Shown here piece by piece: positions 1 through 4,703 of a stretch of 6,008 nucleotides of DNA. The notes under the pieces are model-generated. The model did not search any database. It saw nothing but the letters and a program-made list of their open reading frames with translations, and was not told the origin of the DNA. The DNA lies in contig JAOACN010000132.1 in NCBI GenBank assembly GCA_026417815.1, positions 1-6,008 of the forward strand, written 5' to 3'. Position 1 is the first letter of the stretch. Every line of letters begins with the position of its first letter. The DNA is from Chloroflexaceae bacterium (lineage in GTDB: Bacteria; Chloroflexota; Chloroflexia; Chloroflexales; Chloroflexaceae). The translations under genes and the position numbers were made by a program.

Positions 1-57
1 GTGCTGCGTAGCGCCAGCGTGCCGGTGCTGGTGTTCCGCCCGCCAGAAGCCAGGTAG
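1..57 (+). CDS. C-terminal end of a universal stress protein (UspA family), partial
   Basis: The window opens inside an open frame that reads VLRSASVPVLVFRPPEAR and then stops at TAG (55-57). The run 'VLRxAxxPVLVFRP' is the usual last beta strand and tail of UspA-family proteins, which bind ATP or AMP in many members and are induced by stress. Only 18 codons are visible, so neither the ATP-binding motif nor the domain number can be judged. The stop codon overlaps the ribosome-binding site of the next gene, so the two are probably cotranscribed. The family call rests on this short tail only. Confidence 0.6.
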   Translation: MLRSASVPVLVFRPPEAR

Positions 58-66
58 GGGACGCCG

Positions 67-1836
67 ATGCACATCATGACCCTGGCCTGCGACCTCGACG
101 GCACCCTGGCCGAGCACGGCCAGGTCGCTCCGGAGACGTGGGGGCTGTTGCAGCGGTTGAAGGGCGCGAACTGGACGCTGCTCCTGGTGACCGGGCGCAC
201 CTTGAAGACCTTCACGCCCCACGGGCCGTTCGCCGAGGTGTTCGACGCGATTGTGGCCGAAGATGGGGCGGTGGTGTACTTTCCGCATCGCGACATCGTG
301 ACCCTGCCCTTTGGCCGGCTCAATCCCGCGTTGATCGAGCGCCTCACCGATCTGGGCGTGCCGCTGGAGCGGGGGTTGGCGATTGTCGCCACCCATACGC
401 CCCACGACCTGGTGGTGCTCCGGGTGCTGCACGAGGTAGCTGGCGGGGCAACGGTCGAGTACAACCGCGGCGCGGTGATGGTGCTACCGCCGGGGGCCAC
501 AAAAGGCACGGGGCTGCGTTACGCCCTGCGTGAACTGGGCCGCTCGCCGCGCAGCGTTATCGCCTGTGGCGATGCGGAAAACGACCGCAGTCTGTTCGAA
601 TGCGCCGAACTGGCGGTCGCAGTGAACAACGCCACCGAGGAGGTGCGGGCGCTGGCGGATGTGGTGCTGCCAGAGCCAGACGGCGCAGGGGTGCGCGCCC
701 TGGGCGAACGGCTGTTGCGTCACGAACTGCCTGCCTACCGCCAGCGCCCGGAGCGTATGCTTCCCCTCGGCGAAGGGCCCGATCGCGCCCCCGTGCTCCT
801 TGACCCCTTCTGGCTGCTCGACGCCGCGCTGGCCATCATCGGCTCCAGCGGAGGCGGCAAGTCCTGGCTGGCCGGCCTGCTGGCGGAAGAACTGCTGCGC
901 CGTGGGTACCAGATCTGCCTGATCGATCCCGAAGGCGACTACCGGGCCATGCGCGCCTTTCCGCACACCTTGCTGCTCGGCGGCGCCAGCGCGCCCCTGC
1001 CTCCGGTGAGCGACATCGTGACCCTCAGCGAGTACGCCGAGACGAGCCTGGTGCTTGACCTGTCGCTGGAGACGCACGAGCGCCGCATGAGCTACGTGGC
1101 CGCTCTGCTCCACGAACTGGGCTGCCTCCGGGCGCGCCATGGCCGGCCACACTGGCTGCTGATCGACGAAGCCCAGAGTTTCTGCGTTTCGCCTGAGCAC
1201 GACGCCGTGACCGTCCTCTGCCGGCTGATACGCGAAGGTGGCGTTGGCATCGTCAGCTACCAGCCCAGCCACCTGCCGCGGCCCATCCTGGAGGCGATTG
1301 ACCACTGGCTGGTGACCCGTCTGGTTGCCCCCGAAGAGCGGGACTGCGTTGCGGCCCACCTGGGACGGTGCCCCGGTTGGGTCGAACTGGGGCCATCCCT
1401 CGGCACCCTGCCACGGGGTCAGGCGTACCTGTGTGTGGACAGCCGAGCGGCAGACCCGGCGCCGCCACAACTGGTGCAGTTTCGCGCTCGACCACGGACG
1501 GTTCCGCACATCCGGCACCTGCACAAGTACCTGCGAGCGCCCCTGCCCTACGACAAACGCTTCCACTTCCACGACGGCCAGGGACGCTACCTCGGCGAGA
1601 GCGCGGCGAACCTGTGGGAACTGCGCGCCGCGCTGGTCACGCTCCCGCTGGACTCGCTGCGCTACCATACGGAGCGGGGCGACCTGGAACGCTGGGTCAC
1701 GCTGGTGCTGCGGGACCCCGAACTGGGGCGACAGATCGGCAAGATCACCCGGCGCCGCCTCGAGGGCGAGGCGCTCCGCCAGGCGCTGGTGGCGGTGGTT
1801 AGCGAACGCTACGATGAACTCGATAGTCTGGTCTAG
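67..1836 (+). CDS. HAD-family phosphatase fused to a HerA/VirB4-like P-loop ATPase, with a DUF5752-like C-terminus
   Basis: This is a 589-residue three-part protein. Residues 1-215 form a Cof-type HAD hydrolase: motif I DLDGT (9-13, nucleophile D9 and acid D11), motif II VTGR (41-44), motif III lysine in GATKG (K146) and motif IV GDAEND (168-173). All catalytic residues are present, so this half should be an active phosphatase. Residues 250-480 form a P-loop ATPase: Walker A GSSGGGKS (259-266), IDPEGDY (286-292), Walker B LLIDEA (364-369) and SYQPSHLP (397-404), the layout seen in HerA/VirB4-type ATPases. Residues 484-585 (HLHKYLRAPLPYDKRFHF, then SLRYHTERGDLERWV) resemble DUF5752, recalled from memory. 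No signal peptide or membrane segment is seen, so it is probably cytosolic. The ATG at 67 is preceded by AGGGGA (56-61), five bases away and overlapping the upstream stop; ATG at 76 is an alternative. The next gene starts 16 bp on. The substrate is unknown. Confidence 0.9.
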   Translation: MHIMTLACDLDGTLAEHGQVAPETWGLLQRLKGANWTLLLVTGRTLKTFTPHGPFAEVFDAIVAEDGAVVYFPHRDIVTLPFGRLNPALIERLTDLGVPLERGLAIVATHTPHDLVVLRVLHEVAGGATVEYNRGAVMVLPPGATKGTGLRYALRELGRSPRSVIACGDAENDRSLFECAELAVAVNNATEEVRALADVVLPEPDGAGVRALGERLLRHELPAYRQRPERMLPLGEGPDRAPVLLDPFWLLDAALAIIGSSGGGKSWLAGLLAEELLRRGYQICLIDPEGDYRAMRAFPHTLLLGGASAPLPPVSDIVTLSEYAETSLVLDLSLETHERRMSYVAALLHELGCLRARHGRPHWLLIDEAQSFCVSPEHDAVTVLCRLIREGGVGIVSYQPSHLPRPILEAIDHWLVTRLVAPEERDCVAAHLGRCPGWVELGPSLGTLPRGQAYLCVDSRAADPAPPQLVQFRARPRTVPHIRHLHKYLRAPLPYDKRFHFHDGQGRYLGESAANLWELRAALVTLPLDSLRYHTERGDLERWVTLVLRDPELGRQIGKITRRRLEGEALRQALVAVVSERYDELDSLV

Positions 1837-1852
1837 TCCTACGAGAATCATT

Positions 1853-2953
1853 ATGGAACTCGAACCAGCGCTGCTGAGCACGTATCTCAGCGAACACTTC
1901 GGAGCGCCGGTGGAGGTGCTGGAACTGGCTTCCCTGGGCGGGGCGGCGCCGCCTCCGCCCGATGAGGGCTTACGTCCCGGCACGCTCAAAATCCTGGGCT
2001 ACGGCGAACCGGTGCTGATCCGCTACCGCGTCAACGGCGAAGAACGGCGCGCCGTGTTGCACACCATGGCCGCCAACCAGTTCGGTCACGAGCGCCGCGC
2101 CGACCGCGCCGCCAATATGATCCTGAGCTACGACTGCTTCAACGATCTGCCCCGCCACGTGCGCGCCCTCGACGTGGGCGTGCTCGATCCCGATGGATGC
2201 CCACGTTCGATTGGCGCTGGCGAGGTGTTTCTCCTCACCGACTATGCCGAGGGACAGATCTATGCCGAGGACCTGAAACGCATGGTCGCGACCGGCCGTG
2301 TGGGCGAGGAGGACCTGGCGCGGGCGCGGGCCCTGGCGCTGTACCTCAGCGAGATCCACCAGGTCCGGCGCGATGAACCGGCGCTCTACCGGCGACACCT
2401 GCGCGACGTGTTCGGCAGCGGCGAAGGGATCGCCGGCCTGATTGACAGCTACCCGCCCGACTATGCGCTGGCCCCGGCCGCCTGGCTGGAGCGGGTCGAA
2501 ACGCGCCTGGTGGCCTGGCGCAACCGGTTGAAGGCCCACCCGGAGCGGCTCGCGCAGATCCACGGCGACTTTCACCCCTTCAATGTGCTGTTCAGCACAG
2601 GGACGCACTTCACCCTGCTCGACCGGAGCCGGGGGCCCTGGGGCGAGCCCGCCGACGACGTTAGCGCGATGGCAATCAACTATCTATTCTTCTCGCTGCA
2701 ACGCTCCGGCGCGCTGGCATCGCCCTTCGATGAACTGTGGACCATCTTCTGGCAAACCTACCTGGCCCACACGGGCGATGAACTGCTGCTGCGGGTGGTG
2801 CAGCCCTTCCTGATCTGGCGGGCCCTGGTGATTGCCAGCCCCCTCTGGTACAACGTGGCCGACGAGGTGCGGCGCAGCCTGTTCCACTTCATCGAGCGGC
2901 TGCTCGAAATCCCCGTGTTTGACCCCGGGGAAGTGGGGGCGTATCTGAGGTGA
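1853..2953 (+). CDS. Aminoglycoside-phosphotransferase-fold kinase (APH/choline kinase family)
   Basis: This is a 366-residue protein. The catalytic loop is HGDFHPFNVLF (237-247), with catalytic D239 and the family's H241 and N244. LLDRSRG (255-261) supplies the second metal-binding aspartate, D257, and is followed by GEPADDV (264-270), which matches the usual 'G.P..D' segment of this fold. Members phosphorylate hydroxyls on small molecules such as sugars, choline and antibiotics, and the substrate here cannot be read. The N-lobe strand that normally carries the ATP-contacting lysine reads AVLHTM (67-72) with no lysine, an oddity that may be a subfamily trait. No signal peptide or transmembrane segment is seen. 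I chose ATG 1853 because it begins just after the upstream gene ends; only a weak GAG lies before it, so reinitiation after the upstream gene is likely. An in-frame ATG at 1814 lies inside the upstream gene and lacks a Shine-Dalgarno sequence. Antibiotic resistance should not be assumed. Confidence 0.88.
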   Translation: MELEPALLSTYLSEHFGAPVEVLELASLGGAAPPPPDEGLRPGTLKILGYGEPVLIRYRVNGEERRAVLHTMAANQFGHERRADRAANMILSYDCFNDLPRHVRALDVGVLDPDGCPRSIGAGEVFLLTDYAEGQIYAEDLKRMVATGRVGEEDLARARALALYLSEIHQVRRDEPALYRRHLRDVFGSGEGIAGLIDSYPPDYALAPAAWLERVETRLVAWRNRLKAHPERLAQIHGDFHPFNVLFSTGTHFTLLDRSRGPWGEPADDVSAMAINYLFFSLQRSGALASPFDELWTIFWQTYLAHTGDELLLRVVQPFLIWRALVIASPLWYNVADEVRRSLFHFIERLLEIPVFDPGEVGAYLR

Positions 2954-2997
2954 GCCGAGGCCCGGTACGGGAAGGTCTGGGCGGGCTTTGCCCCCGT

Positions 2998-3531
2998 CTA
3001 ACCAGCGCCGAGAAACGGCGCCTGCCGCAGGATGCGATCCACGGCGACCTCGACCGGCTCGCGGTCGCTATCTACAATGACCTCGGCCGCTTCGGGCGGT
3101 TCGTAGGGCACGTGCAGGCCCGGCAGATCGGTGATCGCCCCGGCGGCGGCACGGGCGTAGAGCCCCTTCGGATCCCGCTCGCGGCAGACCTCCAATGAGC
3201 AGCGCACCCAGACCTCGGCGAAGCGGGGCGCGAGGGCCAGCCGCGCCACGGCGCGATAGGCGCGCCGGTGGGCCGTGGCGGCGACAATCACATTGGCGCC
3301 TTCCTGGTTCAGCAGGCGCGCCAGGGCCGCAAGCTGGCCGTAGAACCGGTCGCGGGCCGGCCCGCTGTAGCCGACATCCGGCGCGAGCACCGGGCGCGCC
3401 GCGTCGGAGTCCAGCACCACCGCCGCGATTCCACGATCCCACAGGCGCTCCTGCAACGCGCGGGCAAGGGTGGTTTTGCCCGCGCCGGGCAACCCCGTGA
3501 GCCAGATTGTCCATCCAGGGGGAACAGGCAC
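2998..3531 (-). CDS. Adenylylsulfate (APS) kinase-like protein, CysC family
   Basis: This is a 177-residue single-domain P-loop kinase. Walker A is GLPGAGKTT (13-21). LDSDAARPVL (40-49) matches the CysC 'LDGDxxRxxL' segment, and GYSGPARDR (54-62) matches 'GFSxxDR'. EVCRERDPKGLYARAAAGAI (114-133) followed by GLHVPYEPPEAAEVIVDS (138-155) is the hallmark CysC C-terminal half. The family phosphorylates APS to PAPS with ATP in sulfate activation. The usual 'ENIRR' after the DR pair is replaced by FYGQLA (63-68), and 'DGDN' is DSDA, so substrate binding may differ from classical CysC. No ATP sulfurylase or PAPS-using gene is visible nearby. The start is GTG at 3531, chosen because an AAGGA lies eight bases upstream and the protein then begins just before the first beta strand. 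The gene converges on the phosphotransferase gene with a 44-bp gap. Family call is firm; exact substrate is less sure. Confidence 0.85.
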   Translation of the reverse strand: MPVPPGWTIWLTGLPGAGKTTLARALQERLWDRGIAAVVLDSDAARPVLAPDVGYSGPARDRFYGQLAALARLLNQEGANVIVAATAHRRAYRAVARLALAPRFAEVWVRCSLEVCRERDPKGLYARAAAGAITDLPGLHVPYEPPEAAEVIVDSDREPVEVAVDRILRQAPFLGAG

Positions 3532-3539
3532 GGTAGTGA

Positions 3540-3544
3540 TCCTT
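3540..3544 (-). promoter_or_regulatory. Shine-Dalgarno site fixing the GTG start of the APS-kinase-like gene
   Basis: On the minus strand AAGGA lies eight bases before GTG 3531. There is no better-placed ATG in the same frame, so this site decides the start. Confidence 0.6.
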
Positions 3545-3547
3545 GTG

Positions 3548-3584
3548 GGAGGGTCTGGGAGGATGAAGCCTTCCCGAACCCTCC
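3548..3584 (-). repeat. Imperfect inverted repeat (stem-loop) in the leader of the APS-kinase-like gene
   Basis: Arms at 3548-3562 and 3570-3584 pair over 15 positions with one mismatch (3555/3577) and two G-T wobbles, leaving a 7-nt loop. The hairpin ends only three bases upstream of the Shine-Dalgarno site of the APS-kinase-like gene, so as RNA it could affect translation. It has no T-tract on either side, which argues against a terminator. It could equally be a genome-wide intergenic repeat. Confidence 0.5.
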
Positions 3585-3600
3585 TCTGAAGCAGGGGTAC

Positions 3601-3648
3601 GGGAAAGCCAGGTTTCCCTACACCTTCCGACCGGCGGGCCAGGAAACC
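3601..3648. repeat. Nested small inverted repeats between hsp20 and the APS-kinase-like gene
   Basis: GGGAAA (3601-3606) and TTTCCC (3613-3618) form a perfect 6-bp stem with a 6-nt loop. GGTTTCC (3611-3617) also has an inverted copy, GGAAACC, at 3642-3648, giving a mutually exclusive 7-bp pairing. The stems are short and could arise by chance. No convincing promoter for the downstream APS-kinase-like gene was found between 3545 and 3664. Confidence 0.35.
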
Positions 3649-3666
3649 CGGCGTTCCCCATTGGCC

Positions 3667-3716
3667 AAAAAACGAGCGCCACGGGGGAACGGTTTACTTT
3701 CCACCCCCGTGGCGCT
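3667..3716 (-). terminator. Intrinsic terminator downstream of hsp20
   Basis: A perfect 13-bp stem (3675-3687 with 3704-3716; core GCGCCACGGGGG) encloses a 16-nt loop. On the minus strand the stem is followed, two bases later, by a run of six T (3667-3672 read in reverse). The stem begins 24 bp after the hsp20 stop codon. This is the classic Rho-independent layout and should separate hsp20 from the APS-kinase-like gene. Confidence 0.88.
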
Positions 3717-3739
3717 GTGGTCAACCGCACATCAGCCGA

Positions 3740-4204
3740 TCACGCCGGAACCTCCTCGGGTTTGGCCTCCTCCTTGAGTTCGATCTTCTTGGGCTGCGGC
3801 GCGGCCATCTTGGGGAAGGCGATCTTCAACACGCCATCCGCAAATGTGGCCTCCGGCTTCTCCAGATCGACGTACTCAGGGAGCGTAACCCGGCGGAGGA
3901 AGGCGCCGTAGTGCACCTCGCGGCGCAGATAGTGCTCCTCTTTAACCTCCTCCTTGGCGCGGCGCTCGCCCTTGATCGTCAGGGTGTTGCCGCTGAGGGT
4001 GACGTCAATCTCCTCGCGCTTGATGCCGGGGAGATGCACTTCGACAGTGACCCCCGTATCGGTCTCGTAGACGTTCATCGCCGGCTGCTCGCGGAAGCCG
4101 GCCAGCCAGTCGCTGCTCGGCCGCAGGAGGGCCTCGTCGAAGAAGCGATTAAACGAATCGCGCAACGCCCGCATCTCACGGAACGGATCCCAGCGCTCAA
4201 TCAT
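3740..4204 (-). CDS. Small heat shock protein, Hsp20/alpha-crystallin family
   Basis: This is a 154-residue ATP-independent holdase chaperone. The N-terminal arm MIERWDPFREMRALRDSFNRFFDEALLRPS (1-30) is the common bacterial Hsp20 opening. The alpha-crystallin domain spans about 41-133: PAMNVYETDTGVTVEVHLPG (41-60), LTIKGERR (75-82) and the signature FADGVLKIAFPK (121-132). The C-terminal tail is charged, and IEL (141-143) stands where the I-x-I/V oligomer-anchoring motif sits. Length is normal for the family. ATG 4204 is strongly supported by AAGGAGGGA (4212-4220 reversed) eight bases upstream. The gene has its own promoter about 190 bp upstream and a strong terminator downstream, so it is probably monocistronic. 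The family is known to oligomerise and bind unfolding proteins in the cytosol during heat and other stress. Which heat-shock regulator controls it is not evident: no CIRCE-type repeat was seen. Confidence 0.97.
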   Translation of the reverse strand: MIERWDPFREMRALRDSFNRFFDEALLRPSSDWLAGFREQPAMNVYETDTGVTVEVHLPGIKREEIDVTLSGNTLTIKGERRAKEEVKEEHYLRREVHYGAFLRRVTLPEYVDLEKPEATFADGVLKIAFPKMAAPQPKKIELKEEAKPEEVPA

Positions 4205-4384
4205 CGTTGCATCCCTCCTTCCAGCCGCCGGGACAAGGCCAGCCTATCGAGTCGGGAATGCGGAAGTTGTGACGGTACAGCGCACGCGGCACGGCCCTGT
4301 GCCCGGCGGTTTTCTATGGTACACCCCGAGCATCCTGCCTGTTCAGAACAATCTCAATAGGCGCCAGGCAGTCCGCTCGCACCT
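4205..4384 (-). other. Long structured 5' leader of hsp20
   Basis: From the predicted promoter to the start codon there are about 180 nt without a credible gene. The leader ends in a near-perfect Shine-Dalgarno sequence at 4212-4220. CCGCCGGG (4225-4232) has an exact inverted partner at 4302-4309, which would close a large stem four bases from the Shine-Dalgarno site. Inside and next to it, GGCAC/GTGCC (4288-4292/4299-4303) can form a competing hairpin. CTGCCTG (4335-4341) pairs with CAGGCAG (4365-4371), and GTTCAGAAC (4341-4349) is a small palindrome. Temperature or ligand control is possible but not shown. Confidence 0.4.
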
Positions 4385-4390
4385 GCCCTT

Positions 4391-4418
4391 ATTGTAGCGC
4401 AACCTGGCGCGCTGTCTA
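4391..4418 (-). promoter_or_regulatory. Predicted sigma70-type promoter for hsp20
   Basis: On the minus strand TAGACA (4418-4413; five of six matches to TTGACA) is followed by a 16-base spacer and TACAAT (4396-4391; five of six matches to TATAAT). Transcription would begin near 4384 and read into hsp20. A much weaker alternative (TGAACA with TACCAT) lies around 4316-4345. No alternative-sigma motif was recognised. Confidence 0.55.
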
Positions 4419-4462
4419 CTCGTACTTCTCCGGGACGCGGCCCCGTAGTGATACGAGGGGGG

Positions 4463-4521
4463 TGTGGAGGTGTGGAGGTGTGGAGGTGAAATACCTCTGC
4501 TCAACACCTCTACACCTCCAC
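4463..4521. repeat. Tandem TGTGGAGG repeat with an inverted partner
   Basis: TGTGGAGG occurs three times head to tail (4463-4486) plus a partial fourth copy. The segment 4472-4488 is matched in inverted orientation by 4505-4521 in 16 of 17 positions; the exception is a G-T wobble, and the loop is 16 nt. A short alternative stem, GAGGT/ACCTC (4483-4487/4493-4497), lies within. The copy number may vary between strains by slippage. No coding potential is credible here. Confidence 0.8.
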
Positions 4522-4540
4522 TTGCCGCTGGCAGGGGTTG

Positions 4541-4559
4541 CGGGGGCCGCAGGCCCCCG
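4541..4559. repeat. Perfect 8-bp hairpin with 3-nt loop
   Basis: CGGGGGCC (4541-4548) and GGCCCCCG (4552-4559) flank the loop GCA. It is very G+C-rich, has no T-tract on either strand, and belongs to the run of inverted repeats between the sensor kinase gene and hsp20. Confidence 0.75.
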
Positions 4560-4567
4560 AAGATCGT

Positions 4568-4612
4568 CCCTTCCTGGTGCGGCGCGGCTTCACGGCGCCG
4601 CACCAGGAAGGG
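4568..4612. repeat. Perfect 18-bp inverted repeat with 9-nt loop
   Basis: The arm 4568-4585 (CCCTTCCTGGTGCGGCGC) is matched exactly by its reverse complement at 4595-4612, with the loop at 4586-4594. This is the longest perfect inverted repeat I found in the window. No T-run follows it on either strand, so it is not a textbook terminator. It could be an extragenic palindromic repeat of the REP/MITE-remnant kind. Confidence 0.85.
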
Positions 4613-4616
4613 GAAA

Positions 4617-4643
4617 GTTCGGAGGGGTTGGCCCCCTCCGAAC
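4617..4643 (-). terminator. Perfect 11-bp hairpin, possible terminator of the sensor kinase gene
   Basis: GTTCGGAGGGG (4617-4627) pairs exactly with 4633-4643 around a 5-nt loop. On the minus strand it lies 60 bases after the kinase stop codon and is followed by CTTTCCCCTTCC, which is pyrimidine-rich but has only short T runs. It may help end the kinase transcript, or may simply be another member of the local palindrome cluster. Confidence 0.35.
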
Positions 4644-4648
4644 CTCCA

Positions 4649-4664
4649 CCGCAGCGCGCTGCGG
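4649..4664. repeat. Perfect 16-bp palindrome
   Basis: CCGCAGCGCGCTGCGG is identical on both strands with no central spacer. It lies 42 bp beyond the sensor kinase stop codon. It could be a protein-binding site or part of the repeat cluster; as RNA it forms only a stem with a tight loop. Confidence 0.7.
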
Positions 4665-4703
4665 CTACCCGACTATTTCAGCTCAGAGGGTCGGCACACA
4701 ACC

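Noticed and set aside
1325..1852. Upstream extension of the phosphotransferase frame
   Set aside because: It overlaps the fusion gene in another frame, is Arg/Thr/Trp-rich and low in complexity, and the homologous protein begins naturally at 1853.
484..1989. 501-codon open frame on the minus strand opposite the HAD/ATPase gene
   Set aside because: It lies antisense to a gene with full catalytic motifs, has no recognisable domain, and is rich in Gln, Val and His as expected from a reversed high-G+C coding strand.
2981..2995. Small hairpin GGGC-TTT-GCCC between the two convergent genes
   Set aside because: The stem is only 4 bp plus one isolated pair, with no T-tract, so it is too weak to call a terminator.
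3068..3730. 220-codon minus-strand frame overlapping the APS-kinase-like gene
   Set aside because: It is an Arg/Pro/Gly-rich shadow frame and runs through the hsp20 terminator.
3911..4360. 149-codon plus-strand frame opposite hsp20
   Set aside because: It is antisense to a clear Hsp20 gene and has no domain or ribosome-binding site.
4343..4603. Small frame on the minus strand across the palindrome cluster and hsp20 promoter
   Set aside because: Its sequence is dictated by the tandem and inverted repeats, and it spans the predicted hsp20 promoter.
4463..4664. CRISPR array
   Set aside because: There are no direct repeats separated by unique spacers; the structure is inverted repeats of differing sequence.
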